The notes beneath the pieces were generated by a model, which was not told the origin of the DNA, did not search any database, and worked only from the letters and a program-made list of their open reading frames with translations. Of a DNA stretch of 64,000 nt, positions 1 through 7,924 are shown piece by piece. Position 1 is the first letter of the stretch. Each line of letters begins with the position of its first letter. A program made the translations under genes and the position numbers. The DNA is from Actinoplanes sp. SE50/110 (GTDB lineage: Bacteria; Actinomycetota; Actinomycetes; Mycobacteriales; Micromonosporaceae): contig NZ_LT827010.1 in NCBI RefSeq assembly GCF_900119315.1, positions 3,629,001 to 3,693,000 on the forward strand. The letters are read 5' to 3'.

Positions 1-1456
1 GCCGGCTGTCCGGGTGGTCGCGGAGATAGCCGCTTGGGTTCTCGGCGAGTGAGAACAGGTCCACGGTGCCGAGCCGGCCGGCGACCGATGCGGAGCGACG
101 GCCGAGTAGACGCAGGACACGGAAGGTCTCGTCGCGCCGGCGGGTGCGCAAGAGCTCATGCCGGACGCCCGGGAGGAAGTCGTAAACCACGGCGTCGGGA
201 TCCTCTTCGGGCCTGGGCGGTGAGATCCGCTCGACGAGGCCGGAGAAGAGGACCTCGGCCAGATGGCCGGTATCGGAGGCCGGCAGCAAGTCTTCCTGAA
301 TGGCCCGGGCGACGGGCAGTGTGATCGGCGCCGATGCCAGGTACCCCGCGAGCGCGAAGGCGGTCGGCGAAGAGTCGCTGTGGAAGAGCGCCACGAGTTC
401 GACCGGATCGTCGGCCATCGCGGGGCCGGCGGGATCGGCCAGCGGCAGGAAGCCGACCGGTATCGCGGGCAGCTCGAGTGTGGGCGGCCGGGACGAGACT
501 ACCGTCGATGCCCACCGATGTATCGACGAGTCGTCGACGGCGGCTACCGGTATCCAGTTCGAGGTCTCGTATTCCGCCGGATATGGCGACGTGGACTGCC
601 AGATGCCGGGACGTACCTGCCGGGGGCGCAGAGGTAGCGGCGGGAGCGCCGTGCGGTGCCAGAGCGCCGGCGGAAGAACCTGAAGGGTCAGGACCGGATT
701 GTGCGCCGACCACCGTGCCAGCATCGCAGCCGCCTCGATGGTGTGCCAGCGATCATCGACCCCGTCGGTGACCAGGGCGATCAATCGACGCCCGGTGCGG
801 TCCAGCAGTTCACTGGGCTGGTGACGTTGCCCGCCGGTGGTGAGCAGGGCCAGGTCTCCCACGTCGTCGGTGACCAGGCGTAGCACCCGCACGTCGCGGA
901 ACACGCCGGAGCGGCGAACCGCGGTCCGGAGCCCGGCCACCTTCTCCTGCCAGATGCCCATGGTCGGCGAGGCGTCGATGACCAGAGCGAGGTCCAGCCA
1001 CCGTTCGGTGTGCGGTCGGGTGATCACGACCGGGCGACCGAGGTCTGCAGAGACGCGCAGAGTCCGTTCCTCGTCCAGGGCGATGCGGTCCCGGCGGGGG
1101 ACCCGCCGGCGCAGCGGACGTAGTGCTCGGCTGGTCACTGGCGTCGCGTCACCGTGTTGCCCGGCTCTTCCCGCTCGATGAGCATGTTCCGCGGTGGCCC
1201 GACCGCCGGCAGCCGAGCCGGACCCCAGCCTGGCCGCGGTGACCGGTTGATGCAGGGCGTCCGCGGCGGCCACGCCGGAGAGCGCCTCGACGGGCGAGCC
1301 GGGGCCCTTCGGGCGGGCGTCCGTCGCCGTGTGTGCGCTTGCGTCGGCCGTCTCACCCACCGGGCCGGCGATGCCGGTCTCGTCGGCACGTACCAGCCGT
1401 GCCATCCAGAGGACGTCCAGCAGATGGTGGACGTCGAGCTCGTCATGGACAGACAT
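1..1456 (-). CDS. vWA-type SAV_2336-like component of a vWA-MoxR-VMAP system (3' end outside window)
   Basis: About 485 codons are open leftward to the window edge. The start ATG (1456-1454) overlaps the TGA of the MoxR gene (TGATG); an in-frame GTG lies directly before it. The N-terminus MSVHDELDVHHLLDVLWMAR is followed by a low-complexity linker. A vWA-like segment comes next (RWLDLALVIDASPTMGIW, then FRDVRVLRLVTDD, then LIALVTDGVDDRW) with a DASPTM MIDAS-like motif. Then come LPPALWHRTALP and, further on, a FALAGYLASAPITLPVARAI stretch and a VVYDFLPGVRHELL motif. This order matches actinobacterial proteins annotated as SAV_2336 N-terminal domain-related. In NTP-dependent ternary conflict systems the vWA protein partners the MoxR ATPase and VMAP. 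Its position as third gene of a coupled operon supports that role. The C-terminus is not visible. Confidence 0.85.
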   Translation of the reverse strand, partial: MSVHDELDVHHLLDVLWMARLVRADETGIAGPVGETADASAHTATDARPKGPGSPVEALSGVAAADALHQPVTAARLGSGSAAGGRATAEHAHRAGRAGQHGDATPVTSRALRPLRRRVPRRDRIALDEERTLRVSADLGRPVVITRPHTERWLDLALVIDASPTMGIWQEKVAGLRTAVRRSGVFRDVRVLRLVTDDVGDLALLTTGGQRHQPSELLDRTGRRLIALVTDGVDDRWHTIEAAAMLARWSAHNPVLTLQVLPPALWHRTALPPLPLRPRQVRPGIWQSTSPYPAEYETSNWIPVAAVDDSSIHRWASTVVSSRPPTLELPAIPVGFLPLADPAGPAMADDPVELVALFHSDSSPTAFALAGYLASAPITLPVARAIQEDLLPASDTGHLAEVLFSGLVERISPPRPEEDPDAVVYDFLPGVRHELLRTRRRDETFRVLRLLGRRSASVAGRLGTVDLFSLAENPSGYLRDHPDSR

Positions 1457-2457
1457 CACGGCTGGTCGTCGAGTCGGCCGAGCAGATTCCGGGTGAGGGC
1501 GGACCAGTCGTCGTCGGTCTTGCTGACGCCGGTGCGCAGGCTCAACAGGTTAAGCAGTTGATCGGTGGCGTACGTTCCGTCCTGCTTCTCCAGGATCTCG
1601 GCGAAGTCGGTGACCAGTTCCCGCACCAGCGGGTCGGCGAGCACCTCACGGCCGAGGTGCGCCTGCACGATGCGCCGCAGCTTGTCGGGCGACGGCGGCG
1701 CGATCCGCAGGGGAATGCACCGGCGTAGGAAGGCCGGCGGGAATTCGCGTTCCCCGTTACTGGTGATCACGACGATGGGGAACTGTGCGCACTCCACCGC
1801 ACCGCGTTCGATCTCCACCGGCAAGCCGTCGTCGTCCTGGACCGTGACGGTCCGGTTCGGGAGGCGCTGCAGTTCGGGGACGGTGAAGCGGCCCTCCTCG
1901 AACACCGTCAGCAGATCGTTGGCCAGATCGATGTCACCCTTGTCGAACTCGTCGATCAGCAGGACCCGCGGCCGGTCGGCGGGGAGCAGGGCGGTTCCCA
2001 GCGGGCCGAGACTCAGATATTTGCCGATCTGCGTCCCGGCACCACCCCGACCTCGGGTGCGTTCTCGCAGGCCGGCGGCGTGCAGCCGGCCTACCGCGTC
2101 ATAGCGATACAAACCGTCCTGGACCGTGGTCCGGCTGGTGATCGGCCAGTAGAGCAGCTCGCCGAGTCCCAGCTCGTAGGCGACGCTCAGGGCGAGCGTG
2201 GATTTGCCGCACCCGGGTGTCCCGGTGACCAGCAGCGGACGGCGCAGGTGAATGGCGGTGTTCACCATGAGTGCCTCGCCCGGTTCAGCACGATAGGTGG
2301 AAGCCAGGTGCCGACGTCGCCGGGAACCGGGTGCGTCCGGCGACGGGGGTCGATCCATCGGCTGGCCCGCGAACTCGCGCCAAGGCGGCGATGGGGGGAC
2401 ATCCCAGGCGTGTGGGTTGCCGTCGCCCCGATAGATCCAGAGGGGTGTGGTGGTCAT
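1456..2457 (-). CDS. MoxR-type AAA+ ATPase
   Basis: 333 aa. Walker A GTPGCGKSTL, Walker B RVLLIDEFDKGD, sensor-1 VVITSNGEREFPPAFLRRC with the RR of an arginine finger, and a C-terminal lid helical region. MoxR-family ATPases act as chaperone-like motors that remodel vWA-containing partners. The start ATG at 2457 is chosen because it overlaps the VMAP stop (ATGA) and gives MTTTPLWIYRGDGNPHAWDV; a longer upstream reading would run into the VMAP gene. Its own stop overlaps the vWA gene start. All three genes are therefore translationally coupled, implying a stoichiometric complex. The N-terminal WIYRGDG..W..PP..PPWR segment is a short lead-in before the AAA core; similar lead-ins are known in the VMAP-associated MoxR subgroup (family knowledge). 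Confidence 0.93.
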   Translation of the reverse strand: MTTTPLWIYRGDGNPHAWDVPPSPPWREFAGQPMDRPPSPDAPGSRRRRHLASTYRAEPGEALMVNTAIHLRRPLLVTGTPGCGKSTLALSVAYELGLGELLYWPITSRTTVQDGLYRYDAVGRLHAAGLRERTRGRGGAGTQIGKYLSLGPLGTALLPADRPRVLLIDEFDKGDIDLANDLLTVFEEGRFTVPELQRLPNRTVTVQDDDGLPVEIERGAVECAQFPIVVITSNGEREFPPAFLRRCIPLRIAPPSPDKLRRIVQAHLGREVLADPLVRELVTDFAEILEKQDGTYATDQLLNLLSLRTGVSKTDDDWSALTRNLLGRLDDQP

Positions 2458-3923
2458 TGCGTGCCTCCGCGTGCTCGGGCGGGTTGCAGCGATCCGCCCC
2501 GTCGGGGGCGGGTTCCGAAGTCGTCGTAGATCACGGAGATGGGCTGTCCTGCGGCAGCCCCGTCGCTGTCGTCCGGTTCCGACGGATGCCGCCTTGCGCG
2601 CACCGCCGCCGGTATCCCATTCAGTTCCGCGCCGCTCAACATGGACTTGACGAGATCGTGGAGCTGGCTGGGATCTTGGTCGCCGCGAAACCACAGGAAC
2701 ACGGGAACACCTTCCCGGAACGCATCCAGCAGGACGTGTCGCGTGGGCAGCGTGCGAGGCGGATGGTGGACAGCCGAGAAGATCATGACCGCGACCGATT
2801 CGTCGGTGGGCCGTCCGGGCCGCAGCACCGTGCCCGGCCGGGCGTCCGGCGTCACCACCCGCACAAGATGTTCAGCCGGGGTGTCCCCGCGGTCGTGCAG
2901 GAGCCGGCTACGACGCTCCCACCTACGCTCGTACAGCGCGAAGATCCGGCGCTCGCCCAGCCTGATGGTCACCTCGAACTGGGAACCGAGTTCCGCGCCG
3001 GCGAACAGGCATTCGTCCATCGGCTCCCCGAGCAGCCGCCACGGCACGACGATCTCGAACCGGATCTGGCCCGGGTCGAACCGGCGCAGCAGCGGCGCGA
3101 TCTCGGTGATCGCCTGTTCGGCGGCCTCCTGCCAATCCGGGAAAGCATCGACACACTGATAGACGAAATACGATTTGCCGGTCTGCCGGTAGACCAGTGC
3201 CTCCGGCCGGAGGTGACCATCCTCGTCGAGCAGTTCGAGATAGACCATGACCTGGCCGAGGATCTCACCGGCCGCAGCTGTCGGCCCCCGGTTCTCCGGC
3301 GCCACCCGCGTCCGCTGTGCCACGTCGTCGATCAGTCGCCGCAGGATGGGGCGTTCCTCACTAACGGCGATGTCGGGATGGGCGAGCAGATGCTCCAGGA
3401 ACAGCAGGATCGCCGGCATGGCTCCCAGGGCGTGCATGCGCTGATCCAGCAGCGAGATCATCATCGGTACGCTGCGACACGCGCGCAGCTCGACCCGGCC
3501 GATGTGCCCCAGCGCGGTCCAGACCAGAACCGCCACGTCGGACTCGTCGGGCAGGCGGGACGCCTTGTCCCACTGATCGATCAGATCGGTCAAGCGGGCG
3601 CGTTCGTTGTCGGTGAGCACCCGATCGGGTGGCTTCTGCTCGGGCACCTCAGGGAAGAGCAGATCGAGCAGGGCTTCCCGCGAGCCGCTGAGCCGGACGT
3701 CATTTGCCGCACAGCGTACGAAGTCGTCCAGGATCTTCGCGTTCGCGAGTCGCTCGATCAGGTCATGACAGACGGACCGGAGATCGCCGCCGTCCGGAAA
3801 GAGTCCGTTCTTCAGCCCGGCCTGCTTGGCGAGGTGCCGCAACGGTCTCTTGGTTTCATAACCGCCCAGGAGAAGCTCGAGGAGCCGCTGCCGTCTCTGC
3901 CCGTCCCAGCTCGCGCTCACCAC
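2454..3923 (-). CDS. VMAP-like protein with N-terminal effector-associated (EAD-type) domain
   Basis: 489 aa, first gene of the leftward operon. Residues 8-75 form a helical module (RLLELLLGGYETKRPLRHLA, GLFPDGGDLRSVCHDLIERL). It is clearly homologous to residues 16-80 of the divergent protease (LRDLLLAAYDRRRQLRRLAK, GIFPRGGDLASTCFELIEAL). A middle helical region and a C-terminal domain (FEIVVPWRLLGEPMDECLF, VRVVTPDARPGTVLRPGRP, PVFLWFRGDQDPSQLHDLVK) match the layout of vWA-MoxR-associated proteins. In these systems VMAP is thought to bridge the vWA-MoxR core to effectors through matched EAD modules. Similarity to the VMAP C-terminal family is recognised by motif and context, not by a search. 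The start at 3923 leaves 69 bp to the first possible start of the divergent gene. Confidence 0.8.
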   Translation of the reverse strand: MVSASWDGQRRQRLLELLLGGYETKRPLRHLAKQAGLKNGLFPDGGDLRSVCHDLIERLANAKILDDFVRCAANDVRLSGSREALLDLLFPEVPEQKPPDRVLTDNERARLTDLIDQWDKASRLPDESDVAVLVWTALGHIGRVELRACRSVPMMISLLDQRMHALGAMPAILLFLEHLLAHPDIAVSEERPILRRLIDDVAQRTRVAPENRGPTAAAGEILGQVMVYLELLDEDGHLRPEALVYRQTGKSYFVYQCVDAFPDWQEAAEQAITEIAPLLRRFDPGQIRFEIVVPWRLLGEPMDECLFAGAELGSQFEVTIRLGERRIFALYERRWERRSRLLHDRGDTPAEHLVRVVTPDARPGTVLRPGRPTDESVAVMIFSAVHHPPRTLPTRHVLLDAFREGVPVFLWFRGDQDPSQLHDLVKSMLSGAELNGIPAAVRARRHPSEPDDSDGAAAGQPISVIYDDFGTRPRRGGSLQPARARGGTQ

Positions 3924-4064
3924 GGAGACAGCGGTTCAGGAGGATCGGTCGCGCTCACGAGATCGGTTGTCTCCTTCCGGGATTGCGTCCGGATGGTGCG
4001 GCACGACAAGGTTACGATGGCCGCCCCGAGCAAGCCACGCGATCCACCCGAGAAGTGGTGGCGG

Positions 4065-5117
4065 ATGAACCCACTCGACGACACCACGCCGGACTGGCGC
4101 AAGCCCGAGCTTCTGCAGTTGCGTGACCTTCTGTTGGCCGCCTACGACCGGCGGAGACAGCTGAGGCGTCTGGCCAAACTGGCCGGACTGGCGCACGGTA
4201 TTTTTCCCCGGGGCGGAGATCTCGCCTCGACCTGCTTCGAGTTGATCGAAGCCCTGATTCGCCAGGGGATCTGCCGCGGTTTCGTCGAACACGCCGCTCA
4301 AGACCCGGCGGTCGCCGCCTACCATGACCAATTCCGGAAGTTGTTGGATGCCGGGCCAGGCGGGTCGCCGGACGGCGGATCCGTACCGCGGTGGCGGATC
4401 GCGACCACCGAGCTGGCCGCGATCCAGCGGCAGCGTCTGCTGCGGGGCCGCGCCCGTTTTGTCCGCACCGAGCTGGCTTCCGAGCTTGCTGAACGGGTCG
4501 GCAGTGTCGCGTTGCTCACCGTCTCATTCGGAACGGAGGAGGCTTCCGGCACGGGTTTCCTGATCGATGATCGCCTGCTGCTCACCGCCTACCACAACCT
4601 CTGTCATGACGGTCTGGGACCGGCGACGGCGATCACCGTCAACTTCGACTACGACGAAACCCCGCGCGGGTCACAGCTAGTGCTGCGGGCCGAGACCGCC
4701 CCGGTTGCCGGCGACGCGGAGGCCGACTGGGCGGTGCTGCGGGTGGAGCGGCCGACCGGCCGGGTTCCTTTGACAGTGGGTAGCCGGTTCCCCGTACTCC
4801 CCGGAAATCCGCTGGTCATCATTCAGCACCCGCGAGGTGGCCTGAAACGCCTCGCGTTCGAGCACCAGGCCGTTACCTCCGTGAGTGACGAGCACCTGCA
4901 GTACGTCGTTGACACCGTGCCGGGTTCGTCCGGTTCCCCGGTCTGCGACGAGGGCGCGAACGTCGTCGCGATCCATCTGTGCGATGTCGAGCAGCCGGTG
5001 GAGATCGACGGCGAGGTGATGACCGTATGGCGGAACCAGGGCCTGCTGATCGCGCCGATCCTCCAGCAATTGGAGCGGGTCCTCCACGACAACCGTGAGT
5101 CCAGGAGTGAACGATGA
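4065..5117 (+). CDS. EAD-trypsin fusion: trypsin-like serine protease effector
   Basis: 350 aa from ATG 4065. Residues 16-80 are an EAD-type helical adaptor matching that of the VMAP protein. A linker leads to an S1/trypsin-like domain (about 145-335). The triad is visible: His177 in LLLTAYHNL, Asp221 in EADWAVLRVE, Ser289 in TVPGSSGSPVCDEG. No signal peptide is seen, so it probably acts in the cytoplasm. In-frame ATGs at 3993 and 4017 are alternatives. I prefer 4065 because the motif TACGAT at 4013-4018 looks like a -10 box and the adaptor begins just after. EAD-trypsin pairs are known effectors of vWA-MoxR-VMAP systems; activation by the ATPase complex through EAD-EAD contact is inference. 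It overlaps the next gene by 4 bp (ATGA). Confidence 0.88.
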   Translation: MNPLDDTTPDWRKPELLQLRDLLLAAYDRRRQLRRLAKLAGLAHGIFPRGGDLASTCFELIEALIRQGICRGFVEHAAQDPAVAAYHDQFRKLLDAGPGGSPDGGSVPRWRIATTELAAIQRQRLLRGRARFVRTELASELAERVGSVALLTVSFGTEEASGTGFLIDDRLLLTAYHNLCHDGLGPATAITVNFDYDETPRGSQLVLRAETAPVAGDAEADWAVLRVERPTGRVPLTVGSRFPVLPGNPLVIIQHPRGGLKRLAFEHQAVTSVSDEHLQYVVDTVPGSSGSPVCDEGANVVAIHLCDVEQPVEIDGEVMTVWRNQGLLIAPILQQLERVLHDNRESRSER

Positions 5118-5830
5118 CGATCGACCATCTGTGCCTCACCGAGTACTCACCGCGCGATCTCGTGGCCTTCCGTGCCGCACCGGCGGCTGACGCGGTCAGC
5201 GGCAAAGAGCTCGCCTTCGCCGACAGCCGACGTTGGCAGACCGGGCAGGAACTGGTTGTCCGGTTCATGGACGGCGACGCGCGGACCAGGGCGCGGGTCG
5301 AAGAGATCGCGCGCGCCTGGCTTGAGCACGCCAATCTGCGCTTCACCTTCGCCGACCGGGCCGGCGCCGAGTTGCGCGTGACGTTCACCGGATCGGGCTA
5401 CTGGTCATTCGTCGGTACCGAGGCTCTCGCCGTGCCGTCCGCAAAGCCCACCATTCAGTTGGGCGGCCTCAGCGCCGACGATGATCCGCAGGAGTTGCGA
5501 GCTGTGGTGCTGCATGAGTTCGGCCATGCCATCGGCTGCGTTCACGAGCAGGCGAGCCCGGCGGCGGACATTCCGTGGGACGTTCCGGCCGTCTACAAGT
5601 ACTACCTCGGCGTGCACGGCTGGAGTGCGGCCAAGACGGAGGCGAACGTGCTGCACCGGTACGCGAACGACGGGACGATTTCCTTCACCGACCATGATCC
5701 TGAATCGATCATGCAATACGCGGTGCCCCGGTCGCTGACCCTCGGCGGCTATGAGATCGGCTGGAACACCGACCTGTCGGACGGCGACAAGCAATTCATC
5801 GCCGCCATGTACCCCCCTGCCGACCGGTAG
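5114..5830 (+). CDS. metzincin (matrixin/astacin-like) zinc metalloprotease
   Basis: 238 aa. The zinc-binding signature HEFGHAIGCVHEQ lies at residues 134-146 (HExxHxxGxxH plus the Glu typical of astacin-like forms). A Met-turn SIMQYAVP follows at 198-205, and the ending DLSDGDKQFIAAMYP is typical of short matrixin/astacin domains. There is no signal peptide or propeptide cysteine switch, which suggests an intracellular enzyme held in check by partners. The start overlaps the trypsin stop (ATGA), so the two proteases are translationally coupled and probably made in fixed ratio. The N-terminal 40 residues before RRWQTGQELVVRFMDGD are of unknown function. Role as a second effector of the conflict system is inferred from coupling alone. 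Confidence 0.87.
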   Translation: MTIDHLCLTEYSPRDLVAFRAAPAADAVSGKELAFADSRRWQTGQELVVRFMDGDARTRARVEEIARAWLEHANLRFTFADRAGAELRVTFTGSGYWSFVGTEALAVPSAKPTIQLGGLSADDDPQELRAVVLHEFGHAIGCVHEQASPAADIPWDVPAVYKYYLGVHGWSAAKTEANVLHRYANDGTISFTDHDPESIMQYAVPRSLTLGGYEIGWNTDLSDGDKQFIAAMYPPADR

Positions 5831-5924
5831 GGTGAGCGACGCTGATGGGCATGCGAACCGGATGCGTGTGCCGCGCCCCGTCTTCGGCGCGGCACCCATG
5901 CGCCAGACCCGGGGAGGCGCGACG

Positions 5925-6878
5925 ATGAAGCGGGTCCTGTCCGCCACCGGACATGAAGACATCGAGCAGCTGCTCCGCGCCCAGTACCTGACCGTCCGGC
6001 TGCGGACCCGCGGCGACAACAAGCATTTCATGGTCGAACAGAACACCGCCGGCCCGGTCACGCTGGGGCACGCCGCGTACGGCATGAGTGTGGACATGGC
6101 CGGTGAGCCCATCGGGGCACTGGTCATCGGGCATGTCCGCAGTGGGTCGGCCACCTATGTCAGCCGCGGGCGGCGACGCACGTGGGGGCCGGGCGACGTC
6201 TTCCTCGGGGTGGAGGCCGACGAGCCGTTCACCGCCACCCTCGACCATCTCGACAGCGATTTCGTGATCTTCGATCCCGCGACCCTGTCCGACGTGGCCT
6301 GCACCGCGCCCGGGGTTGCCGGGCCGGTCCGGCTCGAAGGCCATGGCGCCGTGAGTCCACGGGCAGCCGCCCGGTTCATGCGTACGGTCGCGTTCCTCCA
6401 CCACCTGACCGACGACGATCCGACCGGAACCCCCGGGCCGGATGCGTCGCCCCTGGTCGCGCTGCAGGCGGCGCGGTTGCTGGCGTCGGTGACCCTCGAC
6501 ACGTTCGCGTCGAACGCGATGCTCGAGCCGACCATCGAGGACCGCCACGACGTGCACCCCGCCACGGTCCGCCGGGCGGTCGCGTTCATCGAGTCCCACC
6601 CCGACCTCGACCTCAGCGTGGTCGACATCGCCCGGGCCGCGTTCGTCACCACCCGAGCCCTGCAACTGGCTTTCCGGCGCCATCTGGGCACCACACCCCT
6701 GCGGTACCTGCGGCGGGTGCGGCTGGATCGCGCCCACGCCGACCTGCTCGCCGCCGATCCGGCCGTCGACACCGTCACCGCCATCGCCGCCCGCTGGGGG
6801 TGGGCGCGGCCCAGCCGTTTCGCCGCCGACTACCGCGCCGCCCACGGCCGGCACCCCCACCAGACCCTGCGGTCCTGA
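5925..6878 (+). CDS. AraC-family transcriptional regulator
   Basis: 317 aa from ATG 5925, preceded by a strong GGGGAGG ribosome binding site at 5911-5917. The N-terminal half is an AraC ligand-binding-like domain (FMVEQNTAGPVTLGHAAYG, YVSRGRRRTWGPGDVFLGVE). The C-terminal 100 residues hold the double helix-turn-helix: VRRAVAFIESHPDLDLSVVD, AFVTTRALQLAFRRHLG, TPLRYLRRVRLDRAHADLL, RWGWARPSRFAADYRAAHG. This layout is common in AraC regulators of aromatic or stress operons. It follows the metalloprotease by 94 bp in the same direction but has its own RBS, so it need not belong to the conflict locus. Target unknown. Confidence 0.92.
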   Translation: MKRVLSATGHEDIEQLLRAQYLTVRLRTRGDNKHFMVEQNTAGPVTLGHAAYGMSVDMAGEPIGALVIGHVRSGSATYVSRGRRRTWGPGDVFLGVEADEPFTATLDHLDSDFVIFDPATLSDVACTAPGVAGPVRLEGHGAVSPRAAARFMRTVAFLHHLTDDDPTGTPGPDASPLVALQAARLLASVTLDTFASNAMLEPTIEDRHDVHPATVRRAVAFIESHPDLDLSVVDIARAAFVTTRALQLAFRRHLGTTPLRYLRRVRLDRAHADLLAADPAVDTVTAIAARWGWARPSRFAADYRAAHGRHPHQTLRS

Positions 6879-6900
6879 CTCCGGCTTCCGGCCGCCCGGA

Positions 6901-7764
6901 TCAGGGGGAGGTCGGCGCACTGCCGGGGGCTTCACACCTCCCGGCTTCCGGCTCGAAGACCGGGATGACGTGGTCGGTGATCACCTGCGCGGCGTGCAGT
7001 GTGCGGGCGGCGCGTTTGCGCACCACGAGGGCGAGCGGGCCGGTCCGGTCGAGCTGCCGCAGGAACCCCTGCTGCGCGGCGGCGTGCGCTTGCAGCTGCG
7101 ACACGGCGGTCCACAGGGCCGCATCGATGCCGCTCGGATCACCGTGCTCCGGCGGCGCCGGCGGTGCGAGCACGGCACCGGTCGGTGTCGGGCGGGCTGC
7201 ATCGAGCAGATCGGTGATGGCCCGGCCCAGCTTCGCGGCCGGCCAGACCGCCGCGTCCGGAACCCGGTGGAGCGCGGCGGTGGGCATGCCGGGGCGGCGG
7301 GCGTCCAGCGGGTCCTGCACGAGGACGGATCCGCCGGCGGCGGCGACCGCGGCCGCACCGTCGGCGCCGTCGCGGAGCAGCCCGGACAGGATGACGGCGA
7401 TCGTCCGGCCACCACAGACGCGGGCCGCGCTGTGCAGCAGCGTGTCGATCGCAGGGCGGGTGCGGTGCACCAGCGGGCCGCGGTGCAGACGCAGGACCTG
7501 TCCGGCGGTCAGGACGAGGTGCTGCCCGGGCGGTGCGACGGTCAGCAGGCCGGGGGTCAGCCGCTGCCCGCAGACGGCGTAGGCGGCGGGCAGCGGCCCG
7601 TACCGGGACAGGACGTCGGGCAGCCTGCGCGCCGAGTCGGCCGGGGTGTGCACCACGATGAGCACGCCGACCGGCAATCCGGCGGGCAGGCCCCGCACAA
7701 GCTCACCCAGCGCCTCGACGCCGCCTGCGGAGGCGCCGATCACTACAACGTCGCGGCCCCGCAT
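6901..7764 (-). CDS. stand-alone CheB-type protein-glutamate methylesterase
   Basis: 287 aa. It begins MRGRDVVVIGASAGGVEALG; the catalytic Ser in GASAGG, the His in VLIVVHTP and the Asp in LSGLLRDGADGA match the CheB methylesterase triad. There is no receiver domain. A C-terminal extension (about residues 195-287) with helical LQAHAAAQQGFLRQLDRT follows the catalytic core. No chemotaxis receptor, CheR or CheA is present nearby, so it may act on a distant receptor-like protein or have a signalling role, as do stand-alone CheB proteins in other actinomycetes. An in-frame GTG lies immediately before the ATG at 7764. Convergent with the AraC gene, 22 bp apart. Confidence 0.9.
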   Translation of the reverse strand: MRGRDVVVIGASAGGVEALGELVRGLPAGLPVGVLIVVHTPADSARRLPDVLSRYGPLPAAYAVCGQRLTPGLLTVAPPGQHLVLTAGQVLRLHRGPLVHRTRPAIDTLLHSAARVCGGRTIAVILSGLLRDGADGAAAVAAAGGSVLVQDPLDARRPGMPTAALHRVPDAAVWPAAKLGRAITDLLDAARPTPTGAVLAPPAPPEHGDPSGIDAALWTAVSQLQAHAAAQQGFLRQLDRTGPLALVVRKRAARTLHAAQVITDHVIPVFEPEAGRCEAPGSAPTSP

Positions 7765-7924
7765 CACACCGAGTCCATTCCTCGCCACCGTCGCGGCCCA
7801 CCACGTCGGCCGACGTCGACGGCGGCCGGGCCCAAGTCCAGGCTGCCGCCCGGTACCGCCGCGGCGACAGCACCGGAAGCGAAGTCTCTGCCGAAATGCG
7901 AAGTGCCGACCGGGGCAGGGGCGG

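Noticed and set aside
2271..4064. A long rightward open frame leading into the EAD-trypsin gene
   Set aside because: It is antisense to the VMAP and MoxR genes, with Arg/Pro-rich residues and no motifs; the real gene begins at about 4065.
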